Source of the DNA: Halopseudomonas sp002296055
GTDB lineage: Bacteria; Pseudomonadota; Gammaproteobacteria; Pseudomonadales; Pseudomonadaceae
Direction: 5' to 3' (one strand)
Length of the DNA stretch: 64,000 nucleotides
Assembly: GCF_050876985.1 (NCBI RefSeq)
Contig: NZ_JBPAPP010000002.1
The notes beneath the pieces were generated by a model that made no database searches, was not told the origin of the DNA, and worked only from the letters and a program-made list of their open reading frames with translations. Of this stretch, positions 33,472 through 43,048 are shown in pieces. Position 1 is the stretch's first letter; the number at the start of each line of letters is the position of its first letter. The position numbers and the translations under genes were made by a program.

Positions 33472-34290
33472 TCAGCGGATTCGCTGCAGCAGCACCCCCT
33501 CCGCAGGCTCAGGCTCACCGAGCTGGAGCCTTGAGGTGGCTACGCCGGCGGCCTTCATATCGCTGGCGAGCTGCGGAGCTGCTGCACCGTCAAGCCGCAC
33601 TCGCAGTAATGAATCCAACCGCATCATGCGTACCAGCAGGCGCGTCCAATCGGCGCGTGTGGCGGCATCGTCCAGCGCCGGCAGGGCCAGGCTGTCTTCA
33701 CTGCGCAACACCTTCAGCAAGGTTGAGGGGGTCGGGTATAGCGTCTGCTCGACCGGCTGATCGGGCGTAAGCTGGCTCATGTTGAGATAGCTGCGACGGT
33801 TGCCTCGGGTAATGCTGTAGAGCGTCACAAAGCGCTGCGGCTCAGCATCCAGGCGCAGCGCCAGATAGCGCTGATCTTCGTCCGGACCATAGAGTCGCGC
33901 GTTGTGCAGCACCTGGTTGGCCCACAGGCTGCTACTGCCGCACTCGCGGCCATCACAGGCGTACAACAGGGTATGCGGCTGCTCCAGCAACTGAGCCAAC
34001 ACATGACTGAAGGCTGCTTCGGGCGCGTAGCCGTCGGTAACCTGCCAACTGACCGAGGCCAGCTCACCACTGGCGCGAACTTCTCGTTCGGCGCGCAATT
34101 GGTTGTTGATACGACGAATACTGCCGATAACCACGGGTTGATCGGCCTGCGCCTGCAGACGCTGGTCAACCAGTCGTGAATGGGTGAAAGGTTCGACAAC
34201 CAGTGTCGACACGGCGTCTTCGGCCAACAGCGAGCCGGACGACAACAGCCCGGCAAGCAGCAGCGACGCGCTTCGTGTTATTGACCCCAT
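33472..34290 (-). CDS. DUF4892 exported protein
   Basis: 272 residues. A signal peptide ends near LLA-ED. The body contains the family block YACDGRECGSSSLWANQVLHNARLYGPDEDQRYL, whose two Cys may form a disulfide, and a C-terminal helical/strand region. Strong GAGGAG precedes the ATG. Gene order matches PA1623 beside the PA1622 hydrolase. Function is unknown; likely periplasmic. Confidence 0.82.
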   Translation of the reverse strand: MGSITRSASLLLAGLLSSGSLLAEDAVSTLVVEPFTHSRLVDQRLQAQADQPVVIGSIRRINNQLRAEREVRASGELASVSWQVTDGYAPEAAFSHVLAQLLEQPHTLLYACDGRECGSSSLWANQVLHNARLYGPDEDQRYLALRLDAEPQRFVTLYSITRGNRRSYLNMSQLTPDQPVEQTLYPTPSTLLKVLRSEDSLALPALDDAATRADWTRLLVRMMRLDSLLRVRLDGAAAPQLASDMKAAGVATSRLQLGEPEPAEGVLLQRIR

Positions 34291-34381
34291 GCATCTCCTC
34301 AGCGCCCGCCTGCGGGCATCGTTGTGTGGGCGCTGGCGCGCCGCACTTATACTCCGAGGATACCGCGACTGGGCCGATGGG

Positions 34382-35245
34382 TCAGCTCAGGCTTGTGTAG
34401 AAGTCTTTCAGGATGTCAGCAACGCTGGCCGCCTGCTCTTCCAGATGCAGATGGTGCCCGCCATCAACGCGATGAATCTGCAGATGACTGAACGCATCGA
34501 TACGCGCCAACACCTCAGGGTGCTTGTGCATCACACCCTGGTTGGCCAGCACCAGACAGGTCGGCGCGCTAATGTTCTCGATAAACGAGGTGGCGTGGCG
34601 CTGTGTCAGGCGTAGCGGCGAAGGCAACATCAACTGGGGGTCGGTGCGCCAGGTCCAGCCACCGTCATGTGGCATCAGTCCACGCTCGACCAACCGGCCG
34701 GCAGCCTCGCGAGTGATGGGTGTGGTGCCGCCCAGCACGCGCGCCGAAATGGCCTTGTCGGCACTGTCATAAACCGGTTTACGTTTATTGCCTAACTGCA
34801 GGCTGGAATTGAAAAATCGCGCCATCTGTCGGGGCGCATCGTCAGCTTCGGAGGTAAAGGGCATTAGCCCATCAATCATGGCTGCGCCGATGATGCGCTC
34901 CGGCAGGCTGCCCGCCAGAATGCCGCTGATGATGGCCCCCATCGAGTGTCCAAGCAGCGCGAAACGCTCCCATCCCAAGTCTTCGGCTACCTGCAACACC
35001 GTAGCGGCTTGCTGCCAGAGGCTATAGCCGCCAGCCGGCAGGTGCCCCGACAGGCCGTGACCGGGCAAATCCAGGGCGACTAGATAGACCCCGTCCAGCG
35101 CGGGGGCGATCAAATCGAAGGTAGCGGCATTATCCAACCAGCCATGCATACCGATGACCGGTAACCCGCCCGGCTCGCCCCAGGCCTTTCCGGCCACCTC
35201 GATCCCGGACAGGGAAAAACGCACTTCATGGCTTGAGAGGGTCAT
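34382..35245 (-). CDS. Cytoplasmic alpha/beta hydrolase
   Basis: 287 residues. HGWLDNAATF provides the oxyanion region, LLGHSMGAI the nucleophile elbow, and DGGHHLHLE the catalytic His near the C-terminus. There is no signal peptide. GGAGG lies 5 bases before the ATG. It corresponds to PA1622. The substrate is unknown; neighbours (thioesterase, acyl-CoA synthetase) hint at lipid or acyl substrates. Confidence 0.88.
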   Translation of the reverse strand: MTLSSHEVRFSLSGIEVAGKAWGEPGGLPVIGMHGWLDNAATFDLIAPALDGVYLVALDLPGHGLSGHLPAGGYSLWQQAATVLQVAEDLGWERFALLGHSMGAIISGILAGSLPERIIGAAMIDGLMPFTSEADDAPRQMARFFNSSLQLGNKRKPVYDSADKAISARVLGGTTPITREAAGRLVERGLMPHDGGWTWRTDPQLMLPSPLRLTQRHATSFIENISAPTCLVLANQGVMHKHPEVLARIDAFSHLQIHRVDGGHHLHLEEQAASVADILKDFYTSLS

Positions 35246-35364
35246 GCAGCCTCCGGCAGACGGTAAATAACGGAATGCTGCAGGAATCTACTGGGCAGAC
35301 GGCACGCAGGCAAGCGCGAGCGGTACTGTGAATACAGACCCATAGATGGCCGATTCGGCCTGCA

Positions 35365-35793
35365 TTAAGCGCTTTTAAGCGGCACTATGGCCATGGTCAG
35401 ACGCGCGATGCAGGTCATGTTGCCCTGCTCGTCCGTCAGGCGAATATCCCAAACATGGGTCGTGCGGCCCACGTGCACCGCCGTTGCCAGGGCCGTCACA
35501 CGGCCAGAGCGCACCGCACGCAAGTGGTTGGCGTTAACATCCAATCCCACGCAGTAATGCGTACTGGAATCAATGCAGGCATAGGACGCTATGCTGCCGA
35601 CACTTTCGGCCAACACCACAGACGCGCCGCCATGCAGAATGCCGTAGGGCTGATGCGTACGTTGGTCGACCGGCATGCTGGCACGCATCCAGTTGTCGCC
35701 AGCCTCCTCGATGCGAATATCCAGCAAGGTGTTGATATGCGGACCCGGCACGTTCAGGCGCTCGATATCCAAGGGTTGATGCCAGATGCTCAT
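35365..35793 (-). CDS. PaaI-type acyl-CoA thioesterase
   Basis: 142 residues, hot-dog fold. The catalytic loop reads GILHGGASVVLAESVGS, followed by VGLDVNANHLRAV, typical of PaaI/YdiI thioesterases. Its ATG overlaps the stop of the upstream acyl-CoA synthetase gene (ATGA), so the two are translationally coupled. The pairing suggests both act on the same acyl pool, as synthesis and release. The substrate is unknown. Confidence 0.9.
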   Translation of the reverse strand: MSIWHQPLDIERLNVPGPHINTLLDIRIEEAGDNWMRASMPVDQRTHQPYGILHGGASVVLAESVGSIASYACIDSSTHYCVGLDVNANHLRAVRSGRVTALATAVHVGRTTHVWDIRLTDEQGNMTCIARLTMAIVPLKSA

Positions 35794-37469
35794 GTACTGC
35801 TCTCCTCGTTGTCAGTGTGCCAGAGCACGCCTTGCCCGCTGACTAGCCAGTGATGAAAGTGATCATGGTAGGTCGCCTCCACCACGTTGCGCCGCAGCTT
35901 GTGGGTCGGTGTGCGAAAGCCACCTGCAATGTCCCAGGCCTGCTCAACCACCACCAGGCAACCCAGCCGCTCGGTACTGGGGAGCGCCAGATTAACCGCG
36001 TCCAGCACAGCCTGCAGTTGCCGCTGTGCCGCCTGCCTATCCGGCGCCTGCGGGGGGCTGAGCCGGACCAGTGCCAGCGGCTGCGGCAAATCCTGACCCA
36101 CCACGCAGGCCTCATCAATCAGCGCATCGTCCATCAACTGCTGTTCAATCGGCGCCGGGACGACATAGCGCCCGCGCGAGGTTTTGAAGATGTCCTTCAC
36201 GCGGCCGGTGAGGCGCAAAAAGCCCTCCTGATCGATTTCGCCCACATCGCCTGTGTGCAGAAAACCAGCTTCATCCAGCACTTCGGCGGTGCGCGCCGGG
36301 TCTTTGTGATAGCCCATCATCAGCGTTTTGCTGCGCACCATTATCTGACCCTGCTCATCGAGCCGACATTCCACCCCCGGATTGGGCAAGCCGATGTAGC
36401 CCGGGCGCGGACGGCTGGGACGACCCAAGTGCGAGTAGCCGCAGTTTTCGGTCATGCCGTACGCTTCAACCACGTGCAGACCCAATCCGGCAAACCAGGT
36501 TTGCAAGACTGGTTTGAGACGAGCCGCGCCGCTAACCGCATAGCGCACCTGATCCAGCCCCAGATACGCCAACACTTGCCGCCCCTGGCGCGCGCCAAGC
36601 AGCGGCAAACGCAAACGCAGCGCCAGCCAGCGCGGCGACCAGCGCTGCAGGCAGGCATCCATGCAGTCTTGCCAGATACGCGGCGCGGCAAAGAACAGGG
36701 TCGGCCTGGCGCGGCGTGTGTCGCGCAAAAACGTATCGGCACGCTCGACAAAATGCACCTGCTGCCCACCCAGCAACGAGGTAATTTCGACAAACTGCCG
36801 TTCACCAATGTGGCTCAGAGACTGATAACACAGCATCCGGTCATCGACCGAGATGGTGAACAGGCGAAGGAAGTTGGTTGCCGCCAGAAACATGCTGGCG
36901 AAACTCAACATCACCCCTTTGGGCACGCCCGTTGTGCCAGAGGTGTAAATGATGGTGGCCAACTGATCGGCGCTTGGCATTATCGGCTCGGCGGGTGCCT
37001 GCTGCTGCACCTGGCTCCAGGGCACCAGTCCTTGTTCCTCCGGCCCTTGCGGCAGTGCCAATCGATGGACCTCGGCCGGCAGCCCCGGACGCTGGGCCGA
37101 CCAGTCTTCAAGGTGCCCGATAAAAATGGCTTGCAACTCGGCGTGGCGCGCCACCTGGGCGATGGCATCGGCTGGGAGATTGGGGTGAAGCGGCACTGAA
37201 ACGTGCCCGGCCATCCAAACCGCCAGGTCGGCGATTATCCAATGCGCGCAGTTGCGTGCCAGCAGACCGATGCAGCTGCCCGGTGGCAACTGCAGGCCGG
37301 CAAGGTAGGCCGCCGCTCGGCGCGCCTGGTCGCCCACCTCGGCCCAGCTGAACTCCTTCACACTGCCGTCTGGCAGCGGTTGAATAAGATAGGTACTGCT
37401 CGGACGCAGGGCCTCCTGTCGCAAAAAGGCCTCTAACGCCGTCGCAGGCTGCGTTGCCAATGCACCCAT
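35790..37469 (-). CDS. AMP-dependent long-chain acyl-CoA synthetase family enzyme
   Basis: 559 residues. The adenylate-forming signatures are intact: P-loop IIYTSGTTGVPKGVML, EAYGMTENCG, HTGDVGEIDQEGFLRLTGRVKDIFKTSRGRYV, and the C-terminal catalytic Lys in THKLRRNVV. It activates a carboxylic acid (probably fatty) to acyl-CoA through acyl-AMP. It overlaps the PaaI thioesterase by 4 bases. Matches PA1617 by position. Confidence 0.9.
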   Translation of the reverse strand: MGALATQPATALEAFLRQEALRPSSTYLIQPLPDGSVKEFSWAEVGDQARRAAAYLAGLQLPPGSCIGLLARNCAHWIIADLAVWMAGHVSVPLHPNLPADAIAQVARHAELQAIFIGHLEDWSAQRPGLPAEVHRLALPQGPEEQGLVPWSQVQQQAPAEPIMPSADQLATIIYTSGTTGVPKGVMLSFASMFLAATNFLRLFTISVDDRMLCYQSLSHIGERQFVEITSLLGGQQVHFVERADTFLRDTRRARPTLFFAAPRIWQDCMDACLQRWSPRWLALRLRLPLLGARQGRQVLAYLGLDQVRYAVSGAARLKPVLQTWFAGLGLHVVEAYGMTENCGYSHLGRPSRPRPGYIGLPNPGVECRLDEQGQIMVRSKTLMMGYHKDPARTAEVLDEAGFLHTGDVGEIDQEGFLRLTGRVKDIFKTSRGRYVVPAPIEQQLMDDALIDEACVVGQDLPQPLALVRLSPPQAPDRQAAQRQLQAVLDAVNLALPSTERLGCLVVVEQAWDIAGGFRTPTHKLRRNVVEATYHDHFHHWLVSGQGVLWHTDNEESST

Positions 37470-37603
37470 GCTCTGCTCCGCCGAATCATTATTATTGTTG
37501 CGGCGGCCACTTGGAGCGCGACCGACCGCTAGAATCTGCGCTCACACTATCCCAGCAGACAGACGCCGACAAGGCCGTCGTAGAGCGAAGCAAGCACTGT
37601 TGA

Positions 37604-38074
37604 TCAGTCAGCCAGCTGCGCTGGGCTTTGCAGCAGTTGCAGGTGGCCCAGACCGGCTGCCACAAAGTCAGTGTCGACGCAGGCCAGTCCAGCGGTAGGC
37701 ATAGGCACGTGCGCTCGTCGATGCCCTTCACACAGTAGGCTCAATAATTGGCTGACCAGCGGTTGGTGGCTGACCAGCAGCAGGTTCTGTTCGCCTCGCT
37801 CGGCCAGAAAACCCAGCACCTCAGCAGGGTCATCGTCCGGCGTCAGCCAGGGAGCGGTCGACACCCCGCGCGCAAAACCAAGCTCACCCGCCACCAGGGA
37901 CGCTGTCTGCTGGGCACGGAGGTAGGGGCTGGCCAGGATGGTGTCCAAGGGTTGGCCCGCCAGCAGCCGACACATGCTGCGCACCTCCTGCTCGCCCGCC
38001 GCCGTCAGCGGGCGCTCAGGGTCGGTTGGCGCCTGCGCCGCTGCCTGGCCGTGGCGCAAGATCCAGACTCTCAC
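37604..38074 (-). CDS. sixA: Phosphohistidine phosphatase SixA
   Basis: 156 residues. ILRHGQA supplies the catalytic His and VSHQPLVSQLL the second His of the histidine phosphatase branch, at the compact SixA length. SixA removes phosphate from His in Hpt/PTS proteins. The GTG start at 38074 overlaps the DUF4389 stop (GTGA), preferred over the upstream extension. It forms an operon with DUF4389 and gpsA. Two hybrid kinases occur in the window, but a link is not shown. Confidence 0.88.
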   Translation of the reverse strand: MRVWILRHGQAAAQAPTDPERPLTAAGEQEVRSMCRLLAGQPLDTILASPYLRAQQTASLVAGELGFARGVSTAPWLTPDDDPAEVLGFLAERGEQNLLLVSHQPLVSQLLSLLCEGHRRAHVPMPTAGLACVDTDFVAAGLGHLQLLQSPAQLAD

Positions 38075-38397
38075 GGTTGCTCTCGCTGCTGGTCCAGATC
38101 TTGGGGCTGCGTGGTCCACTGTGCGTTGCCGTCCGGCCAGTCACTGAAGGGCCAGGGCTTCTGCTCGCTCGCACCAGTCAAATAACGACCACTCTGCCAG
38201 ACGAACTGCGACAAGCTGCTACCCCAGCGCGCGCAGTCAGCATCAGGCTCGCCGCTGAACAGGCGGTAGGCAATCTGAATCAGTGTCAGCACCGCCAGAG
38301 CGACCTCAGCTACCTGCCAGGCCAGCGCGAAAAACACCACGTACACAAGACGCAACCAAAAATCAGCCGAGCACAGATTGCTCAAAAACGTATTCAC
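38071..38397 (-). CDS. DUF4389 small membrane protein
   Basis: 108 residues. Hydrophobic helices at about 15-45 (LVYVVFFALAWQVAEVALAVLTLIQIAYRLF) precede the family motif SGEPDADCARWGSSLSQFVWQ and a polar tail. It lies 9 bases after gpsA and overlaps sixA, so it is part of the gpsA-DUF4389-sixA operon. Function is unknown. Confidence 0.88.
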   Translation of the reverse strand: MNTFLSNLCSADFWLRLVYVVFFALAWQVAEVALAVLTLIQIAYRLFSGEPDADCARWGSSLSQFVWQSGRYLTGASEQKPWPFSDWPDGNAQWTTQPQDLDQQREQP

Positions 38398-38406
38398 AGA
38401 CTCTCC

Positions 38407-39447
38407 TCAAGACTTGGCCGGCGCTGCTGACATGAAGGCAGCGAATTCGACATCGTTTTTCTGCTCAGCCGACATCAGCCGAGCAATCACCGCCGGTAGC
38501 GGCTTTTGTTCAAACACAATGGCGTACAGGCCATCAACCAGCGGCATGTACACGCCTTCCTCCGCGGCCTTTTGCTTGAGCACCTTGAGGGTATTCACGC
38601 CCTCGGCCACCTGGCCGAGCCGTGCCACGCCCTGCTCCAGCGTCTCACCCTTGCCGAGCGCATGGCCCACCTGAAAGTTGCGCGACTGCGGCGACACGCA
38701 GGTGACGATCAGGTCACCAACGCCGGCCAGCCCCAGGAAGGTCAACGGATTAGCTCCCATATGCACGGCAAAACGGGTCATCTCCGCAAGCGCACGGGTA
38801 ATCAGCATCGCCTTGGTGTTCTCGCCCATGCCCAGCGCCGCCGCCATCCCGGAGATAATCGCGTAGACGTTCTTCAGCGCGCCGCCCAGCTCCACGCCGT
38901 AGCGGTCCTGGCTAGCGTAAACACGCAGATTGGCGCAACCGAGCACCGCCTGCACATCGCGACACAGTTGCTCGTCCTCGCTGGCCACCACGGTGGCGGT
39001 CAGCTCGCCGGCAGCGATCTCCTTGGCCAGGTTGGGGCCAGATAGCACCGCAACATGGGCCTCGGGCGCTTCTTGTTCAACTATCTGGCTCATCATCAAA
39101 AAGCCCGGCTGCTCGATGCCCTTGGTGGTACTCACCACCTGCTTGCCGGCCAATTGAGAACCAATTTGTTGCAGCACCGTGCGGAAGGAACTGGACGGGA
39201 TGGCCAGAAACACCAGCTCGGCAGCCGCCAGAGCAGCATTGATGTCGGTGGTTACCGACAGGCGCTCATCCAGCGCGATACCCGGCAGGTAGCGCGGATT
39301 CTCATGCTGCTCGCGGATTTGACGGGCGACATCGGGGTCGCGCAGCCACAGGGTTACCGGCACGCCCTCACGGGCCATAAGGTTAGCCAGCGTCGTACCA
39401 AAGCTGCCCCCACCCAACACACAGACAGACGCTTTGCGATCGGTCAT
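38407..39447 (-). CDS. gpsA: Glycerol-3-phosphate dehydrogenase [NAD(P)+] GpsA
   Basis: 346 residues. The nucleotide motif GGGSFGTTLA, AIPSSSFRTVL, TTKGIE, SGPNLAKEIA and the catalytic Lys in GGALKNVYAI are all intact. It makes sn-glycerol 3-phosphate for phospholipid synthesis. AAGGATG precedes the ATG. It is the first gene of the gpsA-DUF4389-sixA operon on the minus strand. Confidence 0.97.
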   Translation of the reverse strand: MTDRKASVCVLGGGSFGTTLANLMAREGVPVTLWLRDPDVARQIREQHENPRYLPGIALDERLSVTTDINAALAAAELVFLAIPSSSFRTVLQQIGSQLAGKQVVSTTKGIEQPGFLMMSQIVEQEAPEAHVAVLSGPNLAKEIAAGELTATVVASEDEQLCRDVQAVLGCANLRVYASQDRYGVELGGALKNVYAIISGMAAALGMGENTKAMLITRALAEMTRFAVHMGANPLTFLGLAGVGDLIVTCVSPQSRNFQVGHALGKGETLEQGVARLGQVAEGVNTLKVLKQKAAEEGVYMPLVDGLYAIVFEQKPLPAVIARLMSAEQKNDVEFAAFMSAAPAKS

Positions 39448-39584
39448 GCAACATCCTTAGATAATGAATCTGGCGCCAGTATAAGCCCAGCGCAGCATCG
39501 ATCAATGCTGCACACCGGATGCGTGGCTACAAGCGCGCAGACTGGCGACGATTTGCTGCTGGCAAAACCTGCCGCACTGGTTGA

Positions 39585-39846
39585 GGAAGCACTGACTAAT
39601 GCCGCATGCCCTCTGGCGTTCAGGTTGGGCCGCAATCAAGGCGTGGTTTCGAAGGCATGTCTGGACCTGTCGAGAAATCACAACGCAGAGTGCCGCCCAA
39701 CCTGAATGCCCCGTAGGGCGAGCGTTCAAGCATGCACCTGCTGCGTTGCACTGCTTGCGCATAGAACCACTATTGGCTACACAGCGCGCCTTGCAGCTAC
39801 ACGCTTGAGCGCTCGCAGAGGGCTTGTGGAGTTAATCAGTGCTTCC
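39585..39846. mobile_element. MITE-like non-coding element with 15-bp terminal inverted repeats
   Basis: GGAAGCACTGACTAA (39585-39599) and TTAATCAGTGCTTCC (39832-39846) are inverted repeats matching at 14 of 15 positions. Inside is a long imperfect palindrome: 39615-39652 pairs with 39670-39710 (shared core TTCAGGTTGGGC). No coding potential is seen. The flanks are TTGA and TTAA, a possible degenerate target duplication. This fills the 442-base space between gpsA and the TonB receptor gene. Confidence 0.6.
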
Positions 39847-39889
39847 TTAAGATGGGCGCATTCCTATAAAGAACCAAAGTGCCACCACT

Positions 39890-42088
39890 ATGTCTGCGCC
39901 GCGCTACATCTTTGCTCTCGCCCTGTTGGGCTCCAGCCTGCCTTTGCAGGCTCAGTCATTGGACGACGACCCGCTACTTGGCGAACTGAAACTACCTACC
40001 GTCCTCAGCGCGACCCGCCTGAAACAGAGTCCGGCCGAAGTGCCGGGGAGCATGACGGTACTGGACCGCCAGTTGATTCGTGCATCTGGTGCGCGAGACA
40101 TCCCCGAGCTGATGCGCCTAGTGCCCGGCATGATGGTGGGCTACTACTCAGGCAACGTGGCCAATGTGAACTACCACGGCACCAATATCAGCGAAGCGCG
40201 GCGCATGCAGGTGCTGGTTGACGGCCGCTCGGTGTACCGCCCGGGATTGGCCACCGTCGACTGGACCGATATTCCCCTGGCGATCGAAGATATCGAGCGC
40301 ATCGAGGTTTTCCGTGGCCCCAACACCGCCGCCTACGGCGCTAACGCGCTGATGGGGGTTATCAACATCATTTCCACCCGTCCTGAGCTGAGCCAAGGCA
40401 CCCGCATCAAGGTGACCCGTGGCGAGCGAGGCATTAGCGATCTTTACGCCAGTCAGGGCTTTAGCTTCGGCAGCTCGCAGGCTCGCCTTAGCCTGATGGG
40501 CAAGCAGGACGACGGCTTTGATCACATAGAAGACGGCAGCGATTATCGCGATGGTCGAAGGCTCAACGCGCTAAACCTACTGGGCAACACCGATATCGGC
40601 ACAACCCAATCGGTGTCTTGGCAGCTGGGCGCCAAGGAAGGCAGCAATCAGCAAGACTACGACTACAGAATCATGGCGGAGCCGACCGACGATAGCTACC
40701 TGTTCGACCGAGCGATGTACAACTTGGACCCGAACACCAATTCGGACACAACGGCCCGCGATTACTTCATTCAGCTCAACTGGAAGAACGACCTCAGCCC
40801 CGACCACCGGTTGGAAGTAAAAACCTACGCCCAGCACATGGAGCGCCTGAGCCAATGGCGGGCCTGCGACTCGCCGGTGGTATTTTCTCCGGAACTACGC
40901 GAGCTTCACCTGGCGGCAAGCGTTTACGCCCGCCGAATCAACTACATCCTGCGTAATCGTAGCGGCGTTTGGGCAGACCCCGCCTTCTATAGCAACTGGA
41001 TGGTCAACTATGACGGCATGCCCGCTGAGCTGCTGCCGCTAGTCGCCGATATCGCCGCCCAGCATGCCGCTGCGCGCGACAGCGAGCCCACCTGTTTCAC
41101 GCTGAACGAAAACCTGCGCGAAACCCGCTACGAAGCAGAAGTGCAGAACACGGTGCAAATTACCGAGGCCCTGCGTACGGTGTTCGGTGTGAATTTGCGC
41201 TACGACCAGGCGAAGTCCGAGACCTTCTTTGACGGCAAGGTAGAAAATACGGTCGGCCAGCTGTTTGGCAACTTGGAGTATCGTGTGGGCGAGCACTGGC
41301 TGCTGCACGCCGGCGCCATGGCCGAACAGGACCAATTGAGCGGCTTCTCATTTTCCCCCCGGCTGGCGGCTCACTATTTCTTAGCCCCAACACACAGCCT
41401 TCGCGCCGTGTACTCCGAGGCCGTCCGCTCACCAGACATGTATGAAAATAACGCGTACTGGACTTACCACCCCACCAACTTCACCGGGTCACCCACCAGT
41501 GGCGACACCTACTATGCGTCCGCCGAAGGGCCGGGGGATCTGGAGCAGGAGCGCATGCGCTCCTATGAGCTAGGTTACAACGGGCACGTTCACAGCCTTG
41601 GATTGGCAATCGACATCAAAGCCTTCTACGACGAAATTGACAACATGATCAGCCAACCTCTGCAGTTGGTGAAGTTTGAGCCTGACAACAGCAGTTTCAC
41701 TCGCTTCACTGGTGCGGAAGCGCAAGCAGACTGGACCATTACCCGTCGCGACCGCCTGCGATTGACCTATGCTTACGTCGACTTCTACGCCAGCAATGAG
41801 CTGGACCAACGTCTCACACCACGCAACAGCGGCTCCGTTGCGTGGCTACGCAACTGGGGATGGGATATCGACAGCAGCGTCATCTATTATGGAGCTGACC
41901 AGTTGAACGAGCGCCGTTTCGAGCGGCTGGACGGCCGTCTGGCCAAGCGCTTTGCCTTAGGCCAGAGCAGCGCCCTGGAACTGGCTCTGAACTGGCAATA
42001 TCGATTGGACGACGAAGGATTGACCTGGGACGAAAACCTGTTTGACGACCGCAATCATTTTTACCTCTCTGCGGAACTTGATTTCTAA
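39890..42088 (+). CDS. TonB-dependent outer-membrane receptor
   Basis: 732 residues. A signal peptide ends near LQA-QS. A TonB-box-like VLSATR at about 38-43 leads into the plug domain (SMTVLDRQLIRASGARDIPELMRLVPGMMV, VLVDGRSVYRP, IEDIERIEVFRGPNTAAYGANALMGVINIIS), followed by a 22-strand-type barrel ending in LSAELDF with terminal Phe. There is no N-terminal signalling (STN) domain. The next two genes encode an orphan periplasmic binding protein and a hybrid kinase, 78 bases downstream, suggesting a ligand-sensing operon. The ligand is unknown. No strong Shine-Dalgarno is seen. Confidence 0.92.
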   Translation: MSAPRYIFALALLGSSLPLQAQSLDDDPLLGELKLPTVLSATRLKQSPAEVPGSMTVLDRQLIRASGARDIPELMRLVPGMMVGYYSGNVANVNYHGTNISEARRMQVLVDGRSVYRPGLATVDWTDIPLAIEDIERIEVFRGPNTAAYGANALMGVINIISTRPELSQGTRIKVTRGERGISDLYASQGFSFGSSQARLSLMGKQDDGFDHIEDGSDYRDGRRLNALNLLGNTDIGTTQSVSWQLGAKEGSNQQDYDYRIMAEPTDDSYLFDRAMYNLDPNTNSDTTARDYFIQLNWKNDLSPDHRLEVKTYAQHMERLSQWRACDSPVVFSPELRELHLAASVYARRINYILRNRSGVWADPAFYSNWMVNYDGMPAELLPLVADIAAQHAAARDSEPTCFTLNENLRETRYEAEVQNTVQITEALRTVFGVNLRYDQAKSETFFDGKVENTVGQLFGNLEYRVGEHWLLHAGAMAEQDQLSGFSFSPRLAAHYFLAPTHSLRAVYSEAVRSPDMYENNAYWTYHPTNFTGSPTSGDTYYASAEGPGDLEQERMRSYELGYNGHVHSLGLAIDIKAFYDEIDNMISQPLQLVKFEPDNSSFTRFTGAEAQADWTITRRDRLRLTYAYVDFYASNELDQRLTPRNSGSVAWLRNWGWDIDSSVIYYGADQLNERRFERLDGRLAKRFALGQSSALELALNWQYRLDDEGLTWDENLFDDRNHFYLSAELDF

Positions 42089-42166
42089 CCCGGATGTATC
42101 GGCCGCAGCACCTCGATAAACTGACATGGAATGTCGTTATGCCTTCAACGCCCCAGGACCAGCCCG

Positions 42167-43048
42167 GTGAAGCGTAGACTGCAGCGGTTACTTACCGGCC
42201 TGCTGCTTGCCGTCTTTGTCATGGCCGCGCGGGCAAACGAGGTCGCCGTATTGGTGCCGGCCCACTCGGCATTGACCGACGCGTTCGTCAGCGCCCTCAG
42301 GCAGGCGCTGCCGACACACCAGGTAACCGCTTTAACACCAGATCAGCAGTTGGCGCAGAGCGCCGAAATCGTCATCACCATGGGCCGTAATCGTCTGGCA
42401 TGGCGTCAGCGCAACCCTGCTCCACAGCCCACCATTGCGACCTACATCCCCCTTGAATCTGCCCCTGACGCGAGCTCTCTGGGACCAAACGTTCATGTAC
42501 TACTGGCCAACCCTGCTCCCGCCCGCCAGGTCGCGCTGGCCAAGCTACTGCTGCCAGGCGCGGGTCGCCTGGGGGTGCTCATAAGCCAGAGCAAAGCTGG
42601 GCAACTACCCGCCTGGACGGAAGCGGCAAGCAACGCCCAACGCACTCTAAACGCGGTCACAATACCCGATAACGGCAATCTGTCCCGATCATTAGCCGAC
42701 GTCATCGTTGATAGCGACGTGCTGCTGGGCACCGACGACAGCACTATCTACAACGCCGACAACCTGAAGACAATCCTGCTCACCAGCTACTCGCGCAATA
42801 AGGTGCTGATCGGCCCCAGCGCCCCCTTTATTGAAGCCGGCAGCCTGAGTACCACCTACAGCAGCCCCGAGGATATGGCGCGTAGCGCCGCCCACCTGAT
42901 TACACAGGGCTTACCAGCTGAAGCGCTGTCCTACCCGCGCTATTTCTCCGTGCTGAGCAACACCCAGGTGGCCCGCTCCCTGGGTATTCCGTTGCCGGAC
43001 GATGCCACCCTCGCCCGCCGCCTGGCCGAGCTGGAGCAAGAACCATGA
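42167..43048 (+). CDS. Orphan periplasmic ABC-type substrate-binding protein
   Basis: 293 residues from GTG at 42167 (AGGA 8 bases upstream); an ATG at 42131 would add a non-signal leader. The signal peptide is RRLQRLLTGLLLAVFVMAARA. The remainder is a two-lobed periplasmic-binding-like fold of the TrpX/DUF534 kind (EVAVLVPAHSALTDAFVSAL, VDSDVLLGTDDSTIYN, SYSRNKVLIGPSAPFIEAG). No permease or ATPase gene is near. Its stop overlaps the kinase start (ATGA), so it more likely feeds a ligand signal to the kinase than to a transporter. Confidence 0.78.
   Translation: MKRRLQRLLTGLLLAVFVMAARANEVAVLVPAHSALTDAFVSALRQALPTHQVTALTPDQQLAQSAEIVITMGRNRLAWRQRNPAPQPTIATYIPLESAPDASSLGPNVHVLLANPAPARQVALAKLLLPGAGRLGVLISQSKAGQLPAWTEAASNAQRTLNAVTIPDNGNLSRSLADVIVDSDVLLGTDDSTIYNADNLKTILLTSYSRNKVLIGPSAPFIEAGSLSTTYSSPEDMARSAAHLITQGLPAEALSYPRYFSVLSNTQVARSLGIPLPDDATLARRLAELEQEP

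Noticed and set aside
35850..37199. 449-residue open frame on the plus strand inside the acyl-CoA synthetase gene
   Set aside because: Antisense shadow of a well-supported adenylate-forming enzyme; His/Gln/Arg-rich translation without a domain.
39448..39584. Small gene between gpsA and the MITE-like element
   Set aside because: Only short frames without ribosome-binding sites or conserved pattern.
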